This document shows positions 16,033 to 23,193 of a stretch of DNA of 25,826 nt, piece by piece. Made by a program: the position numbers and the translations under genes. This DNA comes from ZC4RG17 sp036259475 (GTDB lineage: Bacteria > Actinomycetota > Acidimicrobiia > Spongiisociales > ZC4RG35): positions 1 through 25,826 of the forward strand of contig DATABS010000079.1 of NCBI GenBank assembly GCA_036259475.1. Direction: 5' to 3'. Each line of letters opens with the position of its first letter. Within the stretch, counting starts at the first letter, position 1. The notes beneath the pieces are model-generated. The model had not been told where the DNA came from. It worked only from the letters and a program-made list of their open reading frames with translations, and searched no databases.

Positions 16033-16115
16033 TCCTACCGGAAACATGGGTCTCTCCGTGATGTTCGACGTCGCGGGCAGGTTCCGGCCTGGCTCTGCAT
16101 CGGTTTGAGGCTCAC

Positions 16116-16589
16116 ATGAATAGAGATCCGGATCCGTCCAACGGGGAGGCCTTCGATGCAGCTCTGGTCGAGCGAGATCGGACCCTCATCGCTGTTCGGG
16201 ATGTTGAGCACGCGTTGAGCCGAGCTGCCGGCGTAGAGGATTGGGTAGACCATCTGAAGTCGAGTCTGGAGTCACTCCAAGAGGCCATGTCAGAGGAGCA
16301 ACGAGAGTTGAACCGACCTGGTTCGCTACTGACGATGATTTCGGCCGAGCGCCCGCGACGGCTCGGGCCTCGTGTTCGCGGGATCAGAGAACAGTACGAC
16401 GACATTGCCCGTCAACTGATCTCGTTCCGACGCGAACTCGACGATTGGGACGGCTCGGTGGCCGAAATCGGTGATGTCCGTCACCGACTCGCATGGATCC
16501 TCCGTGCGCTTCACAACTGCAGAAGCAGGCAGGCAGATCTCGTCTTTGAGGCTCTGGGACTCGACCTGGGGGAGCGCCGTGACGGGTAG
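16116..16589 (+). CDS. Helical/coiled-coil protein of unknown function in the chaperone cluster
   Basis: I do not recognise a family. The 157-residue protein is hydrophilic, rich in Arg, Glu and Leu, and predicted almost wholly helical. Heptad-like stretches run through VRDVEHALSRAAGVEDWVDHL, through SLESLQEAMSEEQREL, and through the final third. It has no signal peptide, membrane segment or cysteine cluster. The last 11 bases overlap the start of the DnaJ-like gene, and the gap to Hsp20 is 83 bases, so co-expression with chaperones is likely. It could be an adaptor or a co-chaperone/nucleotide-exchange-like helper (inference). Codon use matches its neighbours, which supports it as real. Confidence 0.7.
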   Translation: MNRDPDPSNGEAFDAALVERDRTLIAVRDVEHALSRAAGVEDWVDHLKSSLESLQEAMSEEQRELNRPGSLLTMISAERPRRLGPRVRGIREQYDDIARQLISFRRELDDWDGSVAEIGDVRHRLAWILRALHNCRSRQADLVFEALGLDLGERRDG

Positions 16590-17079
16590 ACCGGAAGCAT
16601 TCCGATTGCTGGGCATCACCCCGAACGCCACCGAGGCCGAAGTACGCGCCGCCTTCCGGAGGAAATTGATCGAACACCATCCAGACACTGCGGTGCCGGG
16701 CACTGATGAGTCGACCGTCCGGCGGTTGATCGATGCGTACCACCTGTTGGTCCCTCTTGAGCGTCGAAGGGACCTCAACCCTCCAGTCATACGGCGGGAT
16801 GAACCCCGTCCCGGTGCGCACCAGATCCATGTCAGATACGGGCCAACTGAGCTGGGCCAGTCGTCGCCGCGCCGTCAGCGGCGGTGCCGTGAGTGCATGG
16901 CCACCGGGGTCCGCGTCCGAGTCATCACATGCCCGGATTGCGGGGGCGGCTCAGTCTTGACGACACTCGACATCGGGCAGGTGAGAGTCTCTCGCTGCCC
17001 AGGCTGTCGTGGTCAAGGCCGGGTGCGTTCACTGGAGCAATGCCGGGCATGCGGGGGCACCGGCATGGAGGAATTCTGA
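16579..17079 (+). CDS. Minimal DnaJ-like protein: J domain plus zinc-finger repeats
   Basis: A 166-residue J-protein. Residues ~6-60 form a J domain with LLGITPNATEAEVRAAFRRK and the HPD tripeptide (34-36) that stimulates Hsp70 ATPase. Residues ~103-160 carry four CxxC pairs (103/106, 118/121, 140/143, 155/158), three of them with Gly-rich followers such as CPGCRGQG and CRACGGTG, as in the DnaJ cysteine-rich domain that binds two zinc ions. The Gly/Phe linker and both C-terminal substrate-binding domains of full DnaJ (about 370 residues) are missing. The start is GTG 16579, overlapping the upstream gene by 11 bases. It likely recruits DnaK for clients held by the Hsp20 of the same cluster. 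Confidence 0.85.
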   Translation: MTGRPEAFRLLGITPNATEAEVRAAFRRKLIEHHPDTAVPGTDESTVRRLIDAYHLLVPLERRRDLNPPVIRRDEPRPGAHQIHVRYGPTELGQSSPRRQRRCRECMATGVRVRVITCPDCGGGSVLTTLDIGQVRVSRCPGCRGQGRVRSLEQCRACGGTGMEEF

Positions 17080-17360
17080 GCCGGATGAGAGAGGCCGTCC
17101 TCGACCGATCCGATTCCCAACACGCGTGGCTCGCGTCCAGACACAAGCTACCGACCCCCACGCGGGCCGCGGACAACGCGGGCATCCGGGGCGCCCGATA
17201 GGTGGGAAACGCCGGTGGAAACCCGGTGTCGGTCGTTTGGGAGCGAGGAATCTCCCTGATGGCCCGTTTTGGCAGCTGACGGCTTGGCTTTGCGCGGCGT
17301 CGCGCACATCATTCGCTCGTAGGCACAACGCGCAGAATGCCGCCGGTCGTGAAGGCCGCG

Positions 17361-17801
17361 TTATTGCGCCTCGACTAGCTCCTTCAGCTTCTCGAGGTTG
17401 GATCGGACGTCTTTGGCGTACATTCTGGTCACGAGCGGATCGGCCAATTTTCCGAAGAAGCCGCCGTAGGTCTTCGACTCTTGACGCCATGTCACCTTTG
17501 TGCCCCCGTCCACATCCTCGAACTCGACGTCAAGCGTGAAATCGACCGGTGACTCGACGCTTTCACTTCTGAAGTGGCGATCCTGCTCGAAGTCGGTCAC
17601 CTCTGTGGTCCATTCAATCGTCCTTCCAGCAACCCTCGCCATTCCATGGTTTCGGGTGCCCTTGGCGACCGAGCCCTCGCTCAGCTGCTCGAAGGAGATG
17701 AGGTTCGAGCTATACAGCGGTACGTTGGCGGGATCGTTCACGAAGGCGAACACCTCGCTGCGCCCTCGGTCGATAACGATGCTCTCCTCGACAACGGGCA
17801 T
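17361..17801 (-). CDS. SRPBCC (polyketide cyclase/START-like) family protein
   Basis: A 146-residue protein of the helix-grip fold. It opens with VVEESIVIDRGRSEVFAFVNDPANVPLYSS, the usual first strand and helices, continues with beta strands GTRNHGMARVAGRTIEWTTEVTDFE and DVDGGTKVTWRQES, and ends in a long amphipathic helix (TRMYAKDVRSNLEKLKELVEA). Such proteins bind hydrophobic ligands in a deep pocket; the ligand is unknown. ATG 17801 fits the domain start; ATG 17810 and TTG 17849 are in-frame alternatives. The 281 bases downstream to the DnaJ-like gene hold nothing recognisable. Confidence 0.85.
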   Translation of the reverse strand: MPVVEESIVIDRGRSEVFAFVNDPANVPLYSSNLISFEQLSEGSVAKGTRNHGMARVAGRTIEWTTEVTDFEQDRHFRSESVESPVDFTLDVEFEDVDGGTKVTWRQESKTYGGFFGKLADPLVTRMYAKDVRSNLEKLKELVEAQ

Positions 17802-18065
17802 TTTCCTCATCCTCTCGAGGGCGTCCGTCGTCAACCCTACGCGCCGCAAGCTCGGGACGCGGCGTGGTCACCGAGAGACTCTCAGCCACCGTTCCAGAGT
17901 CGGCACCACCGCGAACATGGCAGTCCACAAGGCGGTGACTGCTGGGGCAGGAGAGATCATGGCCTCGTCGGGCCACCGCCCAGAAAATCGGACCATGACG
18001 GGGAAGCTCGCGTCGTGCGAAGGCCGAGGTCCCCGGTTTGATGCTTCGCTCCGCACAGCGCCAGC

Positions 18066-19319
18066 TCACCTGCCGCTTCGAGCGGGCGTACCGTCGTATC
18101 GATCCAAGTAGCTCATTGCCGGACTGGCCGTCACTCCGTGGACCACTACCGAGATGAGCACGACGAGGCCGGTGACGGCCCATACTTGCTCGACCTGGAG
18201 GAACTCGACCTGGGTGGAGGCGTGGGCTACGTAGAAGAACGAGCCCACGCCGCGTATCCCGAAGAAGCTGATGGCAGCCTTCTGCGGGCCTCTCATCGGC
18301 AGACCGGCGAGACCGACCAGGCCGGCGAGGGGGCGAACGAGGAGAACGATGACGACGGCCACCGTCACGCCTTTCCAGTCCAGGTAGCCGAGGAGACCCT
18401 GGGCCAGCGCACCCCCGAAGAGGATCAGGACGACGGCGCTCAGAAGACGTTCGATCTGTCCAGAGAACTGATGCATCACCTCGAGGTAGGAGTGCTTCCT
18501 CTCTCTGTTGCGGATGACTATTGCCCCGACGAAGACCGCCAGGAACCCGTAGCCGCCTGCTAGCTCGGTGACGCCGTAGGAGAGGAGAGTGACAGCCAGT
18601 GCCAGCATCCCGTCACTGATTCGGGTCAGTGGAGATTCACGGGCAAAGATCGCCCATCCCAGCAGGCGACCCACGAGGACGCCACTCACCAGACCGACCA
18701 GCAGCTTGTAGGCGACCTCCACCCATAGGAACTCGGCCAGCCAGCCGGAAGGCGCCACCCCGTGAGCCGCCACCAGCAGAGCCAGATTGGTGAACGGGAA
18801 GGCGAGACCGTCGTTCAGGCCGGCTTCGGACGTCAAAGCGAATCGCACTTCGTCGTCCGCGTCGTCGCCCGGAGTGGCGACCTGCACGTCGCTGGCCAAA
18901 ACCGGATCGGTCGGCGCCAGCACGGCACCCAGGAGGATGGCGGCGGCCGGCGTCAGTCCCAGCACCCACCATCCCAGCCCCGCCACCGCCGCGATGGTCA
19001 GGGGCATGGTGACGGCCAGCAGCCGAAACGTCGACCGCCATGCCTGCCATCCGGGCGGGCGGCTGATTGCCAGGCCGGAGCCCATCAGGGCTGTGATGAC
19101 TCCGATCTCCGTCAACGTTTCGGTCCTGTCCGGGAAGGCGATCGGGTCGGGACTCGCCAACCCGAGCGGGAGTGAGAAGAAGAGAGCCCCTCCGGCCAGG
19201 AAGATGATCGGATACGACAGCGGCCGCCTCCCCAGTACGTGGGGGAGACCCACGACGCCGAAGGTGGCTAGGCCGAGTACGACCAGGACCAGGTCATACT
19301 CGTCGAACAGCTCGGTCAC
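18066..19319 (-). CDS. CPA1-family sodium/proton antiporter (NhaP-like)
   Basis: A 417-residue membrane protein with about 11-12 helices and almost no soluble tail. It exchanges cytoplasmic Na+ or K+ for protons. The transport site motifs are present: LAPTDPVLASDVQV (Asp138 in the unwound helix) and SEAGLNDGLAFPF with the Asn169-Asp170 pair typical of electroneutral CPA1 exchangers. Late helices contain FFGIRGVGSFFYVAHA, the conserved Arg-containing segment. ATG 19319 starts the protein a few residues before the first helix. No regulatory TrkA-N domain is attached. An inactivated partial copy of residues ~44-73 lies at 6614-6735. Confidence 0.93.
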   Translation of the reverse strand: MTELFDEYDLVLVVLGLATFGVVGLPHVLGRRPLSYPIIFLAGGALFFSLPLGLASPDPIAFPDRTETLTEIGVITALMGSGLAISRPPGWQAWRSTFRLLAVTMPLTIAAVAGLGWWVLGLTPAAAILLGAVLAPTDPVLASDVQVATPGDDADDEVRFALTSEAGLNDGLAFPFTNLALLVAAHGVAPSGWLAEFLWVEVAYKLLVGLVSGVLVGRLLGWAIFARESPLTRISDGMLALAVTLLSYGVTELAGGYGFLAVFVGAIVIRNRERKHSYLEVMHQFSGQIERLLSAVVLILFGGALAQGLLGYLDWKGVTVAVVIVLLVRPLAGLVGLAGLPMRGPQKAAISFFGIRGVGSFFYVAHASTQVEFLQVEQVWAVTGLVVLISVVVHGVTASPAMSYLDRYDGTPARSGR

Positions 19320-19380
19320 GGTTCAGGAGCGGTAGGTGGGTCGACGAGCCGAAACGACGAGGCAACCTGTCCGCGGGGCG

Positions 19381-19611
19381 TTATCCGATGCCTTGGTCGG
19401 CGGTGAGGTCCTTGAGGAGTTCGTGACAGCGAATGGCCCTCTGGCCGTCCTCGTCCCGGCATTTGCGGATGAAGTCTGTCACCTCGGGATGATCCGCGGA
19501 GTGCGCATCTTCTAGATACTTGTCATAGGTCTCGGCGCCCTGTAAGGCGTGGTACTGGATGCTGATCAGGTTGTAGACGATGTCGTCCGCGACCAGATGC
19601 CTCTCGGCCAT
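19381..19611 (-). CDS. Small helical protein, possibly ferritin-like half-bundle
   Basis: A 76-residue acidic protein expected to form two or three helices: DDIVYNLISIQYHALQGAETYDKYLEDA and HPEVTDFIRKCRDEDGQRAIRCHELLKDL. The spacing of Glu, His and Tyr in the helices resembles short ferritin/rubrerythrin-like proteins, but I cannot confirm metal-binding ExxH pairs, so the family is a guess. CACGGAGGAGAAC before ATG 19611 is a strong ribosome site. It lies 61 bases upstream of the antiporter gene on the same strand, so the two may be co-transcribed. A 43-base piece of it (19482-19524) recurs at 20905-20947 with about 34 identities. Confidence 0.72.
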   Translation of the reverse strand: MAERHLVADDIVYNLISIQYHALQGAETYDKYLEDAHSADHPEVTDFIRKCRDEDGQRAIRCHELLKDLTADQGIG

Positions 19612-19804
19612 GTTCTCCTCCGTGCTTGATGGTTACTCGGGGCTACCCCCGTTGCGGCGGGCCGAAACGCCGACAGCGAGGTAGACGGCTCTGGCGGATC
19701 CCTAAGGAGGGTGCTGGTCCGCCATCATGCCGACGTCTTCGCCGCCCTGACGCTCGTTCGATATTTCCGGCGTTGAAGGTTTTTAGTGAGTCTTGAGTGG
19801 CTGG

Positions 19805-19822
19805 GTCGACCATATGGTCGAC
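19805..19822. promoter_or_regulatory. 18-bp perfect palindrome upstream of the lipoprotein gene
   Basis: GTCGACCATATGGTCGAC is a perfect, ungapped palindrome ending 25 bases before the lipoprotein ATG. A match this long is expected about 0.1 times by chance in a window of this size. Its position suits a repressor operator overlapping the transcription start or leader. The regulator is unknown. Confidence 0.5.
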
Positions 19823-19847
19823 AGACATAGTCGAGAGGACCCATGTG

Positions 19848-20666
19848 ATGCTCCGCAACGCGATAGCCATTTCTACCCCCCAGGCCGCTCGACTGGGTGT
19901 AGCAGTCCTCCGCGCCAGACTGCATGTGATCGCAGTCTGCCTACTGATGGTCGCGGGTTGTTCTTCTTTCCCGAACTCATCTGACACGACAGGAATCAAC
20001 AACACGTCATCGACGGCCGAGATCGTGACAACGGCGACCGCACCGGCGCCAACGACTACGAGTACTTCGACCCCCACGTCTTGTCCCAACGTCCACGGAG
20101 GCCTCTGTCTGGGTACGCTCGATGCGGGGTATCACACGACGAGGAGCTTCGATCCGCAGATCGACTACACGGTTCCCGACGGCTGGGTCAACCTCGAAGA
20201 CCTTCCAGGCAACTTCCTGCTCCAAATGACCAACGACGTGCGGTACCTAGGCATCTACCAAAACGTGAGGGCACCCGCAGATTGCCGTGAGGAGTGGGCT
20301 GAAGGGGTGGATGGAACGGTCGAGGACCTCGTCGGCTGGTACGAGACTCATCCAGGATTGATCACGACGGAACCACGCGATACGACAGTTGGAGGACTCA
20401 GTGGCGTCTTTTTCGACATCTCTCTCGATCCGTCATGGCAGGTCACATGCCCCTATAGCGAAGGTCAACCCGTCGTTCCGTTCATCATTGGCAACGGCAC
20501 TTCCGAGCTCCACCACGTGATCCTCCCCGGATTCGAAGAGCGCCTCTACCTCCTGGAGTGGAAAGGAGGCAACGTGGCTATCGAAGTTGGTCCCGAGGGA
20601 AGTTCGCTCGATGAGTATCTGATCGACGTGTTGCCCATCACGGAGAGCTTGACCTTTGGGAGCTGA
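19848..20666 (+). CDS. Secreted lipoprotein of unknown function
   Basis: A 272-residue protein. A hydrophobic helix (~26-36) leads to the lipobox VAGC with lipidated Cys38, so the mature protein should sit on the outer face of the membrane. A Ser/Thr/Pro-rich linker (~39-80) follows, then a beta-rich domain of ~190 residues beginning near CPNVHGGLCLGTLDAGYHTT, with a second part IDYTVPDGWVNLEDLPGNFLL. Four cysteines in the domain could pair. I do not recognise the family; the layout recalls lipoproteins with one ligand-binding or adhesion-like domain. ATG 19848 is favoured by GAGAGGA nine bases upstream; the n-region is long for a signal peptide. An 18-bp palindrome precedes it and an inverted repeat follows its stop. 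Confidence 0.82.
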   Translation: MLRNAIAISTPQAARLGVAVLRARLHVIAVCLLMVAGCSSFPNSSDTTGINNTSSTAEIVTTATAPAPTTTSTSTPTSCPNVHGGLCLGTLDAGYHTTRSFDPQIDYTVPDGWVNLEDLPGNFLLQMTNDVRYLGIYQNVRAPADCREEWAEGVDGTVEDLVGWYETHPGLITTEPRDTTVGGLSGVFFDISLDPSWQVTCPYSEGQPVVPFIIGNGTSELHHVILPGFEERLYLLEWKGGNVAIEVGPEGSSLDEYLIDVLPITESLTFGS

Positions 20667-20670
20667 AGCA

Positions 20671-20708
20671 GATCTTCCGCCCTCTCACTCTGAGCGCCAT
20701 GGAAGATC
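20671..20708 (+). terminator. Inverted repeat after the lipoprotein stop
   Basis: GATCTTCC (20671-20678) and GGAAGATC (20701-20708) pair perfectly with a 22-base loop, four bases after the stop codon. There is no T-tract, so it may be a weak or Rho-assisted terminator, or an mRNA 3'-end stem. Confidence 0.35.
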
Positions 20709-20904
20709 AGCGCCAGCAGGCCTCCGTGCAGGAAAGAATCGCCGCTGGGGCGCTCCAGACGAGCTATGGGTGGCGGGCCGTAACCCGGCTCCTGCTCGGG
20801 GACGACATCGGGTGAGTCCGACTGGGGGACAGACGAGCCGAGACGGGGACGAACCGGCCGTCGAGTCGTCCGATGCCCCGGCCACTGGCCCATGATCTGA
20901 ATCC

Positions 20905-20947
20905 CCTCGGGATGGTCGGCGGAGTGGACATCCTCGGGGTCCTTGTC
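20905..20947 (-). pseudogene. Fragment of the small helical protein gene (19381-19611)
   Basis: This 43-base stretch aligns without gaps to 19482-19524; about 34 positions are identical by eye. On the minus strand it translates as DKDPEDVHSADHPE, against DKYLEDAHSADHPE in the intact protein. Similarity stops shortly beyond both ends and no start is associated, so it is a relic of a duplicated or paralogous gene. The rest of 20667-21050 holds no recognisable gene. Confidence 0.6.
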
Positions 20948-20985
20948 GGATCGGATCGCCGCTCGAGCCCGCCCAAGATCCGGCA

Positions 20986-21050
20986 GACGTTCGATTCGGA
21001 GGTCGCGGACACGGGTATGCGAACGCACGGCAACGAGCGAGGAGTGGACG
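20986..21050 (+). repeat. Duplicated leader, copy 2
   Basis: The 65 bases before the broken monooxygenase-like copy match 15003-15068, including GACGTTCGATTCGGA and CAACGAGCGAGGAG with the ribosome site. Confidence 0.7.
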
Positions 21051-21354
21051 ATGATGACCGTAATCACCCGTGTCCAGCTGGACGCTGAACAGGCGGCCGC
21101 TTGGGACGAAGCGATCACCCGCAGGATGCGGACCGCTGAATCGGTGGACGGATGGGTGTCGGGTGAGGTCTTGACTCCCCGAAGGCGACCCGACTCGGCG
21201 CGCGATCGTAGGCGTGTGGGAGACGAAGGAGCACTGGAAGGCATGGCACGAGGACCCCACATTTGAGGAGACGCGCGCCCGGCTCGACTCGATGGGAGTT
21301 GACGAAGGCGACTCCGTGTGGCATCAGCCGATCTACTCCGCAGTACGGCAGTGA
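21051..21354 (+). pseudogene. Frameshifted second copy of the ABM-like gene
   Basis: This is a close paralogue of the gene at 15069-15371. The first 43 residues are in frame. Then a run of four C at 21177-21180 replaces three C in copy 1, shifting the frame. Removing one C restores a full-length product ending at the TGA 21352-21354, about 86% identical to copy 1, with the WETKEHWKAWHEDPTFEETR block intact. Everything except this one base looks functional, so the break is recent, or it could be a sequencing/assembly error or a programmed slip. The leader with its ribosome site is kept. Confidence 0.85.
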
Positions 21355-21397
21355 CCCCGCGGATCGCGAGAAAGCCACGAGGAGGACGAAAGCGACG

Positions 21398-22693
21398 CTA
21401 CAAGGCAGTGCCCGCTGGTTTTCTAGCGGTCACGTCACGGGGAGCCAGTGATACCAATTGTTCGGGGAAGGGGTCGGCCGCCCTCGCGGTTTCGGCAGGC
21501 AGCCACAGCGACATGTGGCGGGGTTGAAGGCTGCGCTGGACAGTTCCGGTCAGCTCGACGTGGAGCGCCGAGAGATCGACCTGGCGACGCAGGCGGGCGC
21601 CGAACGCTTCCAGCGTCGCCACGGAGTCGTAGCGGGAGCGATAGAAGCGGGCATCGACGAAAGATTGAATCCGGCGTCGTGCCGGTGTGAAGAGAGCCGC
21701 CACGGCTAGCGTCGATGCGGCCACTCCAAGGTCGTTTCCGGTGCTGGTCACCTGTGAGAGGAACATAACCAGTCCAACGTAGACCAAGCCGAGGAAACCA
21801 GTCAGTATCAGATAGACGATGGCGCGGTTGACCACGAGAGCGATGTCGTACAAGCGGTAACGGAAGACGGCTACCCCGGCAGTGATGGGAACGAGGACTC
21901 CCGCCAGTGCCGCCCCCAGCAGGGCCCATCCCACCCAGCGGCGAGGAAGGACGCTGACTCCCGCCGTCATGATGACTGCCGGCACCACCAGCACTGCCAT
22001 GCCGAGAAGTACCCAGCGCATCTGTTGACGCTCTATCGAAGTCGTGTAGTGGCGGTATCGGAAGAACTGGCTGACGGAGGCGCCCAACAGCAACGTCACC
22101 GACGTGATGCCGGCAGCCGCTTGCAGGAACATCGGTACGGAGGCCGGTTCCGCCACCACCAGTCGCACGGCCGTGGCGATAGGTGGATACCCGATCACCA
22201 CCGCCGCCAAGGGAAACAGGACGAATCGACTCCACTTCGGCTCGAGACGCCCGTTGGGAAAAAGGAAGAGGAGGAAGGCGAGCGCCTCGAGAGCCAGAAC
22301 TTCCGCCACCGTCGCCAGGGGCGCAAGCGGCGGATCGGTGACTCGGAGCGCCTGCGGAGCGCCCGATCCGTAGACGAACAGGCCAAGGATGGCGAGGGGA
22401 AAGAGCAGCGCCATCCCGTCCCGGCGGCGACCCACGAACACGACGACTGCCAGCACCAGGGAGGCGGCGATCGGCAAGGTGAAGGAAAAGGTCATGGCGA
22501 GGCGCTCCGACACTTCAAGCTCAGCCATGAGTTCGGCGAACTGCGGGATGGCGATGAGAGAAGGTCGGCGGTACGCAGCGGCAAGCCCTAAGCCGCCGAC
22601 GATCGCCAGCACCAATACGGCGAAGAACCAGGCCGCTTGCAGTCCCCTACCTGCCACCAGGGCGGGTCGATCTCCCTCCGGCGAGACAGTCAT
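21398..22693 (-). CDS. Multi-TM sensor-like membrane protein lacking a kinase domain
   Basis: A 431-residue protein with about eight to nine hydrophobic helices up to residue ~330. It then carries the segment FRYRLYDIALVVNRAIVYLIL, a final helix pair, and a short cytoplasmic part with RRRIQSFVDARFYRSRYDS, LEAFGARLRRQVDLSAL and MSLWLP. This combination is the familiar N-terminal half of a group of actinobacterial sensor histidine kinases, where it is followed by GAF and ATPase domains. Here it ends without a histidine box or ATPase, so it may act as a bare receptor or work with a partner. ATG 22693 is taken as start; TTG 22717 is in frame and neither has a clear ribosome site. The adenylate cyclase gene lies upstream on the same strand. 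Confidence 0.78.
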   Translation of the reverse strand: MTVSPEGDRPALVAGRGLQAAWFFAVLVLAIVGGLGLAAAYRRPSLIAIPQFAELMAELEVSERLAMTFSFTLPIAASLVLAVVVFVGRRRDGMALLFPLAILGLFVYGSGAPQALRVTDPPLAPLATVAEVLALEALAFLLFLFPNGRLEPKWSRFVLFPLAAVVIGYPPIATAVRLVVAEPASVPMFLQAAAGITSVTLLLGASVSQFFRYRHYTTSIERQQMRWVLLGMAVLVVPAVIMTAGVSVLPRRWVGWALLGAALAGVLVPITAGVAVFRYRLYDIALVVNRAIVYLILTGFLGLVYVGLVMFLSQVTSTGNDLGVAASTLAVAALFTPARRRIQSFVDARFYRSRYDSVATLEAFGARLRRQVDLSALHVELTGTVQRSLQPRHMSLWLPAETARAADPFPEQLVSLAPRDVTARKPAGTAL

Positions 22694-22760
22694 TTGGTGT
22701 GTGTCACTGGTCCGCAACCTGACGAGTCGAGGCCTGCCGGCGCAGAGCCTGGCTGGAACA

Positions 22761-22963
22761 CTACGCTCCGCCGCGTTCCGGCAGTGTTACGGATCGGCCT
22801 GTTTCGGTGTGGTGCGTCGTTGTGGTGAGGACCGTGGTGGTCGAGGGAGTGCTAGCCGGGAGTGAAGTCGTCGATGGAGACGGCGCTGTGGTGGTGTTCG
22901 ATGGCGAGCCGGCTAACTCTTTTGGCCGCATCCCGACAGCGAGATCCCCAGCAGCAGGGTCAT
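22761..22963 (-). pseudogene. Broken lipoprotein gene (signal peptide and Thr-rich linker)
   Basis: From ATG 22963 the minus strand reads MTLLLGISLSGCGQKS then stops; this is a short hydrophobic stretch ending in a lipobox (LSGC). In the neighbouring frame, from the same place, the sequence continues as a Thr/Ser/Pro-rich run (SNTTTAPSPSTTSLP, then STTTVLTTTTHH), the kind of linker that normally follows such a Cys in this genome's lipoproteins. The frame ends at 22761 with no globular domain. I read this as a frameshifted, truncated lipoprotein. The rest of the 500-base gap (22694-23193) holds nothing else I recognise. Confidence 0.42.
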
Positions 22964-23193
22964 GAACCGACCGGGAGTGCCCTGGCTCTGTCGCAGCCGG
23001 CGCACTGACGGTTGACCCAGGCCATGGTGTCACCATTCTGCAGGGCGCCGACTCGACGACCCATATGAGACGGTTCTCCGGTGGTTGCCGGTGGAAGAAA
23101 ATCGGCGGACTCGCCAAGCTCCGCTAGCCAGGAGGTGCCCGGTCGGTCTTGCCCTACGCCGGTAGGCTCAACGGATATCTTCTCGCTACTCCG

